From contig NZ_JQMX01000001.1 of assembly GCF_000744945.1 (NCBI RefSeq), forward strand, positions 2,914,001 through 2,978,000: 64,000 nucleotides of DNA, written 5' to 3'. The position numbers were made by a program, and so were the translations under genes. The notes under the pieces are model-generated. The model searched no databases. It saw only the letters and a program-made list of their open reading frames with translations, and was not told the DNA's origin. The stretch is from Carnobacterium maltaromaticum DSM 20342. Lineage in GTDB: Bacteria; Bacillota; Bacilli; Lactobacillales; Carnobacteriaceae. Shown piece by piece: positions 19,784-29,233 of the stretch (the first letter of the stretch is position 1; every line of letters begins with the position of its first letter).

Positions 19784-20869
19784 TCACAGACAGTCCTTAA
19801 CCGATTCACGAATAATCAACTCAATAGGTACAATTTTAGATAAATGTTTTCCACTATTTTGTTGTTGATTTATTTGAGTCAACAAGGACTCAGCTGCTAA
19901 ATAGCCGATTTGATAAAAATCTTGTTGAATAGTAGTTAGCTGTGGAGAAACCAAATCCGTCATTTGAATATTATCAAACCCAATCAGCGAAATATCCTCA
20001 GGAATGTTCACCTTTAATTTCTTTGCTTCAGATAAAAGGCGCAAAGCAACAACATCATTTTCGGCAATAATACAAGTAACGCCAGATCGCTTTACTTCTT
20101 TTAAATATTCTTGAACAGCAACAGTCTCAAGCGAACGTAACAGCGGTTGACCACCAAAATTAGCCGAATAATCTTGTAAACGCTGTTCATGTAAGGCGTT
20201 TAAATAGCCCAAATAACGGTCTCGAACAGAGGTGTTTTCTAATAAATCCACTGTGGATAAATACGTAATCTTTGTATGTCCTAAGGCAATTGCATGTTGT
20301 GCCGCTAAAAAACCACCAGAAAAGTTATCTGAAGTCACAGTAGGAATGGTCGTTCCTTCTAATTTTTTATCCAATAGGACAATCGGAAATGCATCTAATT
20401 GTAATTGAACGACTAAATCAAGTGAATTTCCAAGATTTTCAGGATAAATAATTAAACCATCCCATTTTTCTTTGGTTAAACTAGCGAGTAATTCGCGTTG
20501 TCGTTGTCGATTTCCTTCAGTTGAATGAATGGTTAATCTATAAGGTGTGCTATCTAAATAATCCGTTGCTCCTTGTACATAGCGCTCGAGACCCGCAGCT
20601 TGAGAGAAAGGCAACATAAAGGCAATCTCATAGGTTGTCGGAATGAGCTGGTTTTGATAGCTGACAAAACTCCCTTTACCAGGCGTTCTTTGAATAAACC
20701 CATCACTTTCTAATTCAGTTAAGGCTCTTTTCGCAGTGATTCGGCTGACTTGATAGGTAGACGTTAATTCTTTTTCTGTTGGAACTTGACTCCCAAATGG
20801 GTATCGTTGATTAAGAATATCTTGTTTCAAATGCTCATATATAAGTTGATAAAGTGGTTCTTTTTTCAT
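19784..20869 (-). CDS. GntR-type HTH / LacI-type sugar-binding regulator (AraR-like layout)
   Basis: The product has 361 residues. The N-terminal winged helix (residues 1-70, with VPTEKELTSTYQVSRITAKR as its HTH) is fused to a periplasmic-binding-protein-like effector domain (85-360, with the LacI-family phrases IPEDISLIGFDN and LTTIQQDFYQIG). This fusion is known from AraR and relatives, which release DNA on sugar binding. The start at 20869 follows AAGGAG; longer readings would run into the repeat element upstream. It is divergent from the GH125-GH38-ROK genes and most likely represses them and GH92. The probable target is the TGRTATATCA motif. Confidence 0.85.
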   Translation of the reverse strand: MKKEPLYQLIYEHLKQDILNQRYPFGSQVPTEKELTSTYQVSRITAKRALTELESDGFIQRTPGKGSFVSYQNQLIPTTYEIAFMLPFSQAAGLERYVQGATDYLDSTPYRLTIHSTEGNRQRQRELLASLTKEKWDGLIIYPENLGNSLDLVVQLQLDAFPIVLLDKKLEGTTIPTVTSDNFSGGFLAAQHAIALGHTKITYLSTVDLLENTSVRDRYLGYLNALHEQRLQDYSANFGGQPLLRSLETVAVQEYLKEVKRSGVTCIIAENDVVALRLLSEAKKLKVNIPEDISLIGFDNIQMTDLVSPQLTTIQQDFYQIGYLAAESLLTQINQQQNSGKHLSKIVPIELIIRESVKDCL

Positions 20870-20884
20870 TTCATTCGACTCCTT

Positions 20885-21000
20885 AATAAAAAGTTTGTTG
20901 AGCCATTTAGCTCCGATAAGAAAATAGGAAAAATTGATAGGACGCTTTTTGTCCTCTCGAATTTTTATCTTTTTCTCGAGGAGTTGGCTCAAAAGAATTG
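20885..21000 (-). repeat. Dispersed palindromic leader element, copy E
   Basis: This copy lies on the minus strand, in sense with the regulator gene, and ends 14 bases before its start with AAGGAG directly following. Outer arms are GAGCCA/TGGCTC, middle arms AAAAATT/AATTTTT, and the inner hairpin AGGAC/GTCCT has loop AAAAAGC. The outer arms gain an extra pair relative to copy C by matched changes. Confidence 0.85.
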
Positions 21001-21008
21001 GCCTGTTC

Positions 21009-21191
21009 AAATGATATAGTTATATATTTAAATATACCATTTATTCCGAATGATTAAAAGTGATATAGACATTAAATTCAGTAAATATCGCGGATGTATT
21101 TAGTCTAGGTAGTAACAAATTAGAGGTAAATAAGGATAAAAAATAGAAAAAAGAAAAAAGTATAGCATTTCAAAATGGTATATCATATAAT
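21009..21191. promoter_or_regulatory. Operator cluster and GH125 promoter
   Basis: ATGGTATATCAT (21175-21186) abuts and shares a base with a -10 box TATAAT (21186-21191), about 55 bases before the GH125 start. Related half sites are AATGATATAG (from 21010), AATATACCATT (21031-21041) and AGTGATATAG (from 21059). The motif resembles the palindromes upstream of GH92 at 28868 and 28959. Binding by the divergent GntR/LacI-type regulator, with autoregulation, is the simplest reading (inference). Confidence 0.55.
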
Positions 21192-21246
21192 TGCTTTGTA
21201 ATTTAAAATGAGCTATTAAAAATAATTATTTAGGGGAGCGAATACT

Positions 21247-22533
21247 ATGGTTTATACAGAAATACCAACATCCGTCCAAAAATTAATGAATACGATTACA
21301 GAAAAGTGCGAGACTTATCCACGTTGGGCTGAAAATTTCAATGCCTGCTTTGCCAATACATTGTTAACAACCGTCAACCGTCATCAAGATGGAACAACTT
21401 TTGTTTTAACAGGAGATATTCCGGCTATGTGGCTACGAGATTCAACTGCACAAGTGCGACCTTACTTAGTTGTTGCTAAAGAAGATAGTGACATCGGCGA
21501 CATGATTGCTGGCTTAGTTGAAAAACAATTGAGTTATATCAATTTAGATCCCTATGCAAATGCATTTAATGAAGAAGCCAATAATGCTGGGCACCAAGAC
21601 GATCATACAAAAATGAATCCTTGGATTTGGGAACGAAAATATGAAATTGATTCTCTGTGCTATCCGCTTCAATTAAGCTACCTATTATGGAAAGCGACTG
21701 GACGGACAGAACAATTTAATCAAACCTTTGACGAAGCCGTTAAAAATGTCTTAGAAGTTTGGGAAACAGAACAAAACCATGAACAGTCTGACTATCAATT
21801 TGTACGAGATACAACTCGTGAAGAAGATACACTTGTTCGTGAGGGTCAGGGTTCGCCAATTGCGGTCACAGGTATGACCTGGTCAGGATTTAGACCAAGC
21901 GATGACCGTTGTATTTATCACTATTTAGTTCCATCAAATATGTTTGCGGTCGTTGTATTAGACTATTTAAAAGAAATTTACACCGACATTTTAAAAGAAG
22001 AAACGCTAGTTCCGAGAATTGAAAAACTAAGAGCAGAAATACAGGCAGGCATTGAAAAATACGCGCTAGTTAAAAATAAAGCTGGTGAAACAATTTATGC
22101 CTATGAAGTAGATGGACTAGGAAATTATAGTATTATGGACGATTCTAATGTGCCTAACCTAATTGCAGCACCGTATTTAGGCTACTGTTCGAAAGAAGAA
22201 GAAACCTATTTAGCGACTAGAAAGACCTTGTTAAGCAAAGAAAATCCGTTCTACTATGAAGGTGAATTTGCGAAGGGAATTGGAAGTTCACATACACCAG
22301 AAAACTATGTTTGGCCAATTGCTATGGCAATGGAAGGCTTAACGACTAATGATAAAGCGACTAAAGAGCGCATTTTAAATACACTAGTGGCAACTGATGC
22401 AGGCACAAACTTGATGCACGAAGGCTTTGATGTGAATAATCCAGACAATTATACTAGAGAATGGTTTTCTTGGGCGAACATGATGTTTTGTGAATTAGTT
22501 ATGGACTACTTTGATATAAAAATAGAAAAATAG
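21247..22533 (+). CDS. GH125 exo-alpha-1,6-mannosidase
   Basis: This 428-residue metal-independent (alpha/alpha)6-barrel glycosidase has the family hallmark GDIPAMWLRDSTAQVRPYL around residue 57, AGHQDDHTKMNPWIWERKYEIDSL read in parts around 117-140, and the aromatic VTGMTWSGFRPSDD near 208. Known members remove non-reducing alpha-1,6-linked mannose from N-glycan fragments. There is no signal peptide, so it acts inside the cell. The start follows GGGGAGCG. It is the first gene of an operon, with the GH38 mannosidase 15 bases downstream. Confidence 0.92.
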   Translation: MVYTEIPTSVQKLMNTITEKCETYPRWAENFNACFANTLLTTVNRHQDGTTFVLTGDIPAMWLRDSTAQVRPYLVVAKEDSDIGDMIAGLVEKQLSYINLDPYANAFNEEANNAGHQDDHTKMNPWIWERKYEIDSLCYPLQLSYLLWKATGRTEQFNQTFDEAVKNVLEVWETEQNHEQSDYQFVRDTTREEDTLVREGQGSPIAVTGMTWSGFRPSDDRCIYHYLVPSNMFAVVVLDYLKEIYTDILKEETLVPRIEKLRAEIQAGIEKYALVKNKAGETIYAYEVDGLGNYSIMDDSNVPNLIAAPYLGYCSKEEETYLATRKTLLSKENPFYYEGEFAKGIGSSHTPENYVWPIAMAMEGLTTNDKATKERILNTLVATDAGTNLMHEGFDVNNPDNYTREWFSWANMMFCELVMDYFDIKIEK

Positions 22534-22548
22534 TGGAGGAGTAATAAA

Positions 22549-25227
22549 ATGAAAAAAGTAAGTATTATTGCCCATAGCCATTGGGATCGTGAATGGTATA
22601 TGGCCTACGAGCAACACCACATGCGTTTAGTGGAATTGATGGATGATTTGCTAGAATTATTTGAAACAGATCCAGATTTTGATAGCTTTCATTTAGATGG
22701 TCAAACGATTATTTTAGACGATTATTTACAAGTTCGCCCTGAAAAACGTGATCTTTTACAAAAATATATTACAGCAGGTAAATTGCGTATCGGACCATTT
22801 TACATTCTACAAGATTCTTTCTTAACTAGTAGTGAATCTAATACCCGCAATATGTTAGTCGGGATGGAAGAAAGTAAAAAATGGGGTGTGCCAGTTCAAT
22901 TAGGTTACTTCCCAGATACCTTTGGCAATATGGGACAAACACCACAAATGATGTTACAAGCTGGCTTTGATGTGGCAGCCTTTGGACGCGGTGTTAAACC
23001 AACAGGCTTCAATAATGTCGTGATCAATGATGAAAAATATGCTTCACAATATTCAGAAATGTGGTGGGAAGGTCCAGATGGCTCTAAAATTCTAGGATTA
23101 TTATTTGCTAATTGGTACAGTAATGGTAATGAAATCCCAGTTGAAAAAGAAGCCGCTAAAAAATTCTGGGATTGGAAGTTAAAAGATGCCGAAACCTATG
23201 CCTCCACCGATCATCTATTGATGATGAACGGATGCGATCATCAGCCTGTGCAAAAAAATCTATCTGCAGCAATCCGAACTGCTAATGAACTTTATCCAGA
23301 TATTGAATTTGTCCAAACTGGTTTTGACGAATATATATCAGCAATGCGTGCTGATTTACCAGCAGATTTAAGTACCGTAACTGGAGAACTTACCTCACAA
23401 GAAACAGAAGGTTGGTACACACTAGCGAATACGGCATCTGCACGCATTTATTTAAAACAATGGAACACCTTAGTTTCACGCCAACTAGAAAATATTGCTG
23501 AACCTTTGGCTACGATGGCATATGAATCCACCGGAGAGTATCCTCATGATACATTAAATTATGCCTGGAAAACATTGATGCAGAACCATCCTCATGATAG
23601 TATCTGTGGTTGCAGTGTCGATGAAGTCCATCGTGAAATGGTGACACGATTTGAGAAAGCCCATGAAGTTGGAAAATATGTGGCTGCCGAAGCCGCTGAA
23701 AAATTAGTTCGTTCAATCCAAACAGCCGAATTTTCAGACAAAGAAGCTATTCCATTTGTAGTCTTTAATACAAGTGGCTCTAAGAAGACCGGTTTGATGG
23801 AAGTCCGTTTAGAAATTAAACGCCTGCCTTTTAGTGAAGGAAAGCCAGATGAACTCTATCACCAATTAAAAACAGAGACACTACCAAACTTTATCGTGAA
23901 AAATGCTGCTGGCGAAGAGGTTTCAGCAGAAATCATTGATGAAGGAGTAGAATTCGGCTACGATTTACCAAAAGATAAATTCAGACAACCTTTCATGGCT
24001 CGATACGTAACCGTACAGTTAATAATGGAGCAGATGGCGCCACTATCATGGGAAACCTTCGCACTAGTTTATGGCGAAACATCCGATACAACTGAAAAAC
24101 CAATCATTTCTGACAATGGTTATCAATTAGAAAATGACTATTTAGACGTTAAAGTTGCTAAAAATGGTTTACTAACCGTTCTTGACAAAGTGACAGAAGA
24201 AACCTACGTTGATTTATTGAACTTTGAAGATGTGGGGGACCTAGGCAATGAATATATCTTTAAAAAACCGAACAATGATCAAGGGATTTTCTCTAAAGAT
24301 GGCCAAGCAAAAGTAAACATCTTGCATAATTCGGCTAATTATGGAGAAATTGAAATCATCCATGAGCTAGAAATCCCTGTAGCAATGGAAGATTTGCTAC
24401 TTGAGGAACAAAAAGCGGTGATTGAGTTTAGATACCGCCAAGCAGAACGTTCAAAAGAAACGGCGACACTTCAGCTGAAAACTAAAGTGTTATTAGAAAA
24501 AGGAAGTCAGCAATTAAAATTTACAACAAGCTTTGATAACCAAATGCGTGACCACCGTTTACGTGTTTTATTTCCAACGGGTATTGAGACCGCTGTTCAT
24601 TATGCTGATAGTATATACGAAGTGGCAGAACGACCAAATAAAGTAGATCCAGCTTGGCAAAATCCTACCAATCCACAACATCAACATGCTTTTGTTAATG
24701 TTCATAATGAAAATACTGGTGTCACAGTTGCAAACTTTGGTCTAAATGAATATGAAATTTTAAATGACAGAACAACTATTGCAGTGACACTGCTAAGAGC
24801 CGTTGGAGAATTAGGTGATTGGGGCTACTTCCCAACGCCAGAAGCCCAATGTTTGGGAGAATCAGTTGTTCAATATGGGGTTTCTTTCCATGGTGCCAAA
24901 GATAGTACAAGAACTTACCACGAAGCGATGGCAGCACAAGTTCCATTTAGTAGCTATCAAACAACGTTGCATACAGGTGACTTACCAACAAATCATCAGT
25001 ATGCTGTTGTAGCCGGTGAGGATGTAGCATTAACTGCCTTTAAACGCAAAGAAAATGGGACAGATATTGTCACACGGGTATATAATTTAACCGGTGAACC
25101 TGCTGAGTTTAGATTAGCAATTGCTAATCAAATAGCTGAATTATGTAATTTGTTAGAAGAACCAATCACCGGTGAGGTGAAGTCAACAGCCTTGCCGTAT
25201 GAGATTATTAGTTATCGTTGGAAATAA
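22549..25227 (+). CDS. GH38 alpha-mannosidase
   Basis: This 892-residue zinc-dependent enzyme is cytoplasmic. HSHWDREW at residues 9-16 supplies the zinc ligands H11 and D13, the likely nucleophile is D123 in FPDTFGN, and PHDSICGCSVDEVH near residue 347 supplies another conserved metal-site segment. A long C-terminal beta region completes the family architecture and length (MngB-like group, ~880-900 residues). Known members cleave alpha-1,2-, 1,3- or 1,6-mannosides or mannosylglycerate. Its neighbours GH125, GH92 and a ROK kinase favour N-glycan mannose trimming. AGGAG precedes the ATG. Confidence 0.92.
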   Translation: MKKVSIIAHSHWDREWYMAYEQHHMRLVELMDDLLELFETDPDFDSFHLDGQTIILDDYLQVRPEKRDLLQKYITAGKLRIGPFYILQDSFLTSSESNTRNMLVGMEESKKWGVPVQLGYFPDTFGNMGQTPQMMLQAGFDVAAFGRGVKPTGFNNVVINDEKYASQYSEMWWEGPDGSKILGLLFANWYSNGNEIPVEKEAAKKFWDWKLKDAETYASTDHLLMMNGCDHQPVQKNLSAAIRTANELYPDIEFVQTGFDEYISAMRADLPADLSTVTGELTSQETEGWYTLANTASARIYLKQWNTLVSRQLENIAEPLATMAYESTGEYPHDTLNYAWKTLMQNHPHDSICGCSVDEVHREMVTRFEKAHEVGKYVAAEAAEKLVRSIQTAEFSDKEAIPFVVFNTSGSKKTGLMEVRLEIKRLPFSEGKPDELYHQLKTETLPNFIVKNAAGEEVSAEIIDEGVEFGYDLPKDKFRQPFMARYVTVQLIMEQMAPLSWETFALVYGETSDTTEKPIISDNGYQLENDYLDVKVAKNGLLTVLDKVTEETYVDLLNFEDVGDLGNEYIFKKPNNDQGIFSKDGQAKVNILHNSANYGEIEIIHELEIPVAMEDLLLEEQKAVIEFRYRQAERSKETATLQLKTKVLLEKGSQQLKFTTSFDNQMRDHRLRVLFPTGIETAVHYADSIYEVAERPNKVDPAWQNPTNPQHQHAFVNVHNENTGVTVANFGLNEYEILNDRTTIAVTLLRAVGELGDWGYFPTPEAQCLGESVVQYGVSFHGAKDSTRTYHEAMAAQVPFSSYQTTLHTGDLPTNHQYAVVAGEDVALTAFKRKENGTDIVTRVYNLTGEPAEFRLAIANQIAELCNLLEEPITGEVKSTALPYEIISYRWK

Positions 25228-25258
25228 GGTTAAACCTGAATAGAAGAGTAGCAAAATA

Positions 25259-25297
25259 AATTCTAGGCAACGAATATAAAGTTGCCTAGAATTTTTG
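25259..25297 (+). terminator. Rho-independent terminator after GH38
   Basis: TTCTAGGCAAC pairs perfectly with GTTGCCTAGAA and is followed by five T residues. The ROK gene downstream therefore probably has its own promoter. Confidence 0.88.
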
Positions 25298-25469
25298 TCA
25301 AATATCCAATTTGATTTCTTAAATTGATTAGTTGTTTTGTATTTTCTTGATTATAGGTAAAGAACTTTGAAAATAGTTTCATTTATTTATCTACTAAAAG
25401 ATAGCGCATTCACTATAAAAAAGCTATAATTAAAAAGAACTTGTTGAATAAACGAAGGAGGTTTCGAAC

Positions 25470-26345
25470 ATGGCTATTTTAGCATTTGATATGGGTGGAA
25501 CAGCAGTTAAATACGGTGTGTGGTCGGATGGGGAGTTAATGGCACAAAGTAATTTTCCAACACCAGATACTTGGGAACAATTACAAGCAAAATTAATAGA
25601 GGTGAAAAATACATTACGGAATGAATTTACACTGACAGGTGTAGGCATTAGCGCACCTGGGTCAGTAGATACGGAGAAAGGGGAAATAGGCGGAATTAGT
25701 GCTATCCCATATATTCATCATTTTCCAATCCAACTTGCTTTTGAAGAACTATTGGAGTTGCCTGTTACAATCGAAAATGATGCGAATTGTGCGGCTTTAG
25801 CAGAGATTTGGCAAGGAGCAGCAAAAGGCAAAAAGGATATTTTATTTGTTGTGATTGGTACAGGAATTGGCGGCGCAGTGATTGTTGATGGAAAACTTCA
25901 TAAAGGCAAACATTTGTATGGTGGTGAATTTGGCATTATGGTGTTGGATGATGGGCGCAGCTTCAGTGATTTAGGAACAGCAGCCAATATGGCAAAACGT
26001 TATTCTGAACATAAAGGTTCCATTTTTACAGGCAAAGAAGTTTTTGATTTAGCTGAAAAAGGTGAGACAGATGCGGTTGAAGCCGTCCATGAATTTTACC
26101 ATTATTTAAGTTTAGGTTTATTCAATCTTCAATTTACGTTAGATCCTGAAATGATTGTGATTGGCGGTGGGATTTCTGAAAAAGAAGAGTTGTTTAAAGA
26201 AATTAACCAACGCATTCAAACTCGATTTGAGGAAAAAGAATTAAAGGACTTTTTACCAGTAATTGTACCGTGTACGCATAAGAATGATGCCAACTTAGTC
26301 GGTGCAGTGGCTGTATTTAAAGAAAAACATCCTGCAATTGGTTAA
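25470..26345 (+). CDS. ROK-family sugar kinase
   Basis: This 291-residue ATP-dependent hexokinase-like protein opens with the phosphate-binding DMGGTAVKYG. The central block is IGTGIGGAVIVDGKLHKG, then YGGEFG, and the C-terminal nucleotide-binding segment is PEMIVIGGGIS. The zinc-binding CxCGxxGC loop of classical ROK glucokinases is absent, as in a subset of the family. Its place among mannosidases suggests it phosphorylates released mannose or another hexose (inference). AAGGAGG precedes the ATG at good spacing. It lies 240 bases after GH38, beyond a terminator. Confidence 0.85.
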   Translation: MAILAFDMGGTAVKYGVWSDGELMAQSNFPTPDTWEQLQAKLIEVKNTLRNEFTLTGVGISAPGSVDTEKGEIGGISAIPYIHHFPIQLAFEELLELPVTIENDANCAALAEIWQGAAKGKKDILFVVIGTGIGGAVIVDGKLHKGKHLYGGEFGIMVLDDGRSFSDLGTAANMAKRYSEHKGSIFTGKEVFDLAEKGETDAVEAVHEFYHYLSLGLFNLQFTLDPEMIVIGGGISEKEELFKEINQRIQTRFEEKELKDFLPVIVPCTHKNDANLVGAVAVFKEKHPAIG

Positions 26346-26394
26346 GTTTTCGAATAAAATAATTATCGTTCTCGATAAATGAATGACTGAATTC

Positions 26395-26500
26395 AAGAAG
26401 AGGCTAGGACAAAATCTTTAAAATGGACAAAATAGCATGAAATCCATTTTCATAAATAGCGATTTTATGTTTTTTATTATTTTGAATGGCTTTCAGTTCG
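26395..26500. repeat. Possible intergenic repeat beginning GAGGCTAGGACAAAA
   Basis: This opening resembles the GAGGCTGGGACAAAA sequences that start small extragenic repeats in several lactic acid bacteria. Only one copy is visible here, so the repeat nature rests on recollection of the motif. Confidence 0.25.
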
Positions 26501-26548
26501 TATTCTAAGCATAGCGCATATCTTTTACTAATTTAAAACTAAATAAAT

Positions 26549-26598
26549 AAAGCCGTATAAAATCTGCATTGAGAAAAGTAGATTTTATACGGCTTTAT
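26549..26598. terminator. Bidirectional terminator between ROK and GH92 genes
   Basis: AAAGCCGTATAAAATCT pairs with AGATTTTATACGGCTTT, with A and T runs on both sides. The flanking genes converge here. Confidence 0.9.
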
Positions 26599-26630
26599 GT
26601 TAAACAAAAAGTATAGAACTAGCCCGTCTT

Positions 26631-28820
26631 TTATTTCTGAATAGAAAAAGGCAACTCATCTTTTGAATACTCGCGATAAACAGGAGCTAAGCCAAGTTTA
26701 ATATCAAGAGTTGCTCCAGCCATTAAATCGTCATGAGTAATAAATAATTTTTGATACTCAGACTGATTTAATTTAAAATCAGCCACAAAATTCGATTGTG
26801 GATTGTTATTTTCCGTCGTAATGCTAACTTTTTTTCCGTTAGCTAACTGGATTTCAACAGAGTCAAATAACGGGATTCCTCTAACATATTCACCACTACC
26901 AGGAGTCACTGGGTAAAAGCCCATTGAGCTAAAGACAAACCAACCAGCCATACTACCATTATCTTCATCTCCTGGATAGCCATCAAAACCACTATTAAAT
27001 AAGCGGGACATAATTTGTTTGACTACTACCTGTGTAGAAGCGGGCTCACCTGCATAGTTAAAGAGATAAGGAATATGGAAGCTTGGTTGATTTGAAATCG
27101 CAACTTGTCCATAATCCACAGCAGCCATTTCGCTCATTTCATGAATTTCAAAACCATAACCAAGCACATCAAAGCGTGGTTCAGTGTTACAAAGTTCAGT
27201 TATTTTTTTTGTGAAGGCTTCTTTTGAACCATACTCATTAATCAACCCTTGGAAATCTTGGTAAACAGCAAAACTGTTCTGCCATGCACTTCCTTCAGTA
27301 TTATCTAAACCCCAATCCAATAAATTAAATTCACTGCGGAAGTTTCCATCCACATCTTTTCCACGCATAAATCCTGTTTTAGCATCAAAAATATTCCGAT
27401 AATTCAAGGCGCTTTTCCGATAAGTATTAGCCAATTCTCTTTTACCTAAAACATCTGCAACTTGGCTAATACAGTAATCACTGTAAGCATAATCTTGTGT
27501 ATGATTAACACTTTCATGATGGGTTGTTGGAACATACCCGTATTTCAAGTAATCTGCGGTTCCTTGTCGACCATAGATGGAAGAGGTGCTTTGTTTCGTA
27601 GCAGCTTTTAACATCGCCTCTAATAAAGACTCTGTCATTTCCCGGGAAATAACACCTTTAACAGCTGCATCAGCAATTACAGCATCAATCAATGTTCCTG
27701 GCATCATACCTCGTTCATCTGGAGATAACCATTTTGGTAAATACCCAGCTTCATGATAAGAGGTTAAGAAACCTTCTAACATTTCTCTGTATTCATCAGG
27801 TGCAATTAAGGAATATAATGGATAAACAGTTCGATAAGTATCCCAGAAACCGTTATTGGTATAAAGAATCCCTTTATCAACCTTTTTAGCAGTTGTATTG
27901 TAATGAATTGGGTCGTTATTTTCATCTAATTCATAAAATTTTTGTGGAAAAAGAAACATTCGATACAGGCAAGTATAAAAAGTTTTAACCTTTTCTGTAT
28001 CGGAGTCCGTCACGATAATTTTCGTTAAATAGTGATTCCAACGATTGGCTGCTTGCTCTTTCATCTCGTTAAATCCTAGCTGATTTTCACGACTAAAATT
28101 AAGTTCTGCTTGTTCAATACTAATATAAGAAGTTGAAAAATTCGCGATAACTGTTTTCTCAGTAGCATCTAGAAAACGAATAATAAAGTGTTGATCTGCA
28201 CCAGTCATTTCAGAAGCTGTTAAAAATTCATTTTCAGAAAAATAGCCAGTTTGACTTAGATCAATTTTATGATCAAAAGTTAGTGTGAAATAAATGCCGA
28301 ATTTTTCATCTAAACAGCCTGAAAAATTATTAATAAAACCAGTTAAAGTCGATGTTTCTGAATCCAACTTATACCAACTATTACCTTTAGCATTTAAAAT
28401 AAAGCCTGGTTGTTCCTTTGTTGCATAAGTCATTCGCATCTGACCACCACGTTCAGTTGCTGTTAATTCAGTTGTAATATTGTAGCGAGCTTGTTTGATT
28501 TTTAAATAATGGGGTTGATAAATAGCTTCTTCAGGTCGATATGAACTTTGGTAACTAAAGATATCACCTTTCATATGGAAACCTGCAATCGGTGTCATTA
28601 AGAAAGAAGCAAAGTCTCCCATCCACGGACTCGGTTGGTGAGAAACCCGAATACCTTGAAAAACACGATGATTGGGATTGAAAAACCAGCTGCCTTCATG
28701 ATTTGTTTGAACAACATAGTGGTTCATACCGAAGGGAACAGTTGTATAAGGGAGCGTATTTCCGTTAGAATAAGAGTGAACATTGTTTGTTCCTTGACGT
28801 GTGTCAACATACTGTAACAT
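26631..28820 (-). CDS. GH92 alpha-mannosidase
   Basis: This 729-residue calcium-dependent exo-alpha-mannosidase begins with YVDTRQGTNNVHSYSNGNTL, a typical GH92 start. It carries the family's active-site block GYPGDEDNGSMAGWFVFSSM and GFYPVTPGSGEY near residue 612. Known members release alpha-1,2-, 1,3- or other mannose from high-mannose N-glycans. No signal peptide is present, unlike most Bacteroides members, so it acts in the cytoplasm. It is transcribed alone on the minus strand, next to GH125, GH38 and the ROK kinase, and carries the shared operator-like motif upstream. Confidence 0.92.
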   Translation of the reverse strand: MLQYVDTRQGTNNVHSYSNGNTLPYTTVPFGMNHYVVQTNHEGSWFFNPNHRVFQGIRVSHQPSPWMGDFASFLMTPIAGFHMKGDIFSYQSSYRPEEAIYQPHYLKIKQARYNITTELTATERGGQMRMTYATKEQPGFILNAKGNSWYKLDSETSTLTGFINNFSGCLDEKFGIYFTLTFDHKIDLSQTGYFSENEFLTASEMTGADQHFIIRFLDATEKTVIANFSTSYISIEQAELNFSRENQLGFNEMKEQAANRWNHYLTKIIVTDSDTEKVKTFYTCLYRMFLFPQKFYELDENNDPIHYNTTAKKVDKGILYTNNGFWDTYRTVYPLYSLIAPDEYREMLEGFLTSYHEAGYLPKWLSPDERGMMPGTLIDAVIADAAVKGVISREMTESLLEAMLKAATKQSTSSIYGRQGTADYLKYGYVPTTHHESVNHTQDYAYSDYCISQVADVLGKRELANTYRKSALNYRNIFDAKTGFMRGKDVDGNFRSEFNLLDWGLDNTEGSAWQNSFAVYQDFQGLINEYGSKEAFTKKITELCNTEPRFDVLGYGFEIHEMSEMAAVDYGQVAISNQPSFHIPYLFNYAGEPASTQVVVKQIMSRLFNSGFDGYPGDEDNGSMAGWFVFSSMGFYPVTPGSGEYVRGIPLFDSVEIQLANGKKVSITTENNNPQSNFVADFKLNQSEYQKLFITHDDLMAGATLDIKLGLAPVYREYSKDELPFSIQK

Positions 28821-28867
28821 AATTAGTCCTCGCTTTTAATGGATTTCACTTTTAGTAGTGATTTTTT

Positions 28868-28881
28868 AATGATATATCAAT
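28868..28881. promoter_or_regulatory. Operator-like site 1 upstream of GH92
   Basis: AATGATATATCAAT contains the palindromic core TGATATATCA, 48-61 bases upstream of the GH92 start codon and so in its expected promoter region. The same core is in the site at 28959, and a one-base variant lies at the GH125 promoter. Confidence 0.5.
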
Positions 28882-28958
28882 ATGTATATTTTAACATAAT
28901 GAGTTGCCGTGTATAGTTAGATATTTAAGGTTTTAGTGTAAATAGTATTGATTGTACT

Positions 28959-28982
28959 AAAATAATGATATATCATTATTTT
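28959..28982. promoter_or_regulatory. Operator-like site 2, perfect 24-base palindrome
   Basis: A perfect palindrome centred on TGATATATCA (28966-28975) has arms extending through AATAA/TTATT and beyond. Together with site 1 it would suit cooperative repressor binding or looping at the GH92 promoter. Confidence 0.5.
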
Positions 28983-29096
28983 GGTGTATAAGGATTGTAA
29001 CGATTGGTCATCAAGACTTTATGATAGAAGTAAATGAAACATTTCTATTGGAAAATAAGTCATTTATTAAATCTTAAATTATCTTCGTTTATATCA

Positions 29097-29124
29097 TTGT
29101 TATTATTTTTAAATTTGGTATAAT
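29097..29124 (+). promoter_or_regulatory. Promoter of kup
   Basis: TTGTTA and TATAAT are spaced by 16 bases, with a TG ahead of the -10. The transcript has a leader of about 100 bases. In it AGTCTTTATT (from ~29160) can pair with AATAA-AGACT ending near 29213, close to the ribosome-binding site. No known riboswitch is recognised. Confidence 0.55.
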
Positions 29125-29233
29125 CATTCTTAGTATCGACATGGGTATAACGGATAAAAAAGTCTTTATTCCTACGATATAATAGGCAAAAAATAATGAA
29201 AATAAAAAGACTAAATTACAAGAGGGAATGAGT

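Noticed and set aside
21247..25227. Mannosylglycerate use (MngB-type role) as the main function of the GH38 gene
   Set aside because: No mngA-type PTS is present, while GH125, GH92 and a ROK kinase are adjacent, so N-glycan mannose release fits better.
29125..29233. c-di-AMP (ydaO) riboswitch upstream of kup
   Set aside because: The ~100-base leader is too short and lacks the conserved ydaO core; only a simple hairpin is possible.
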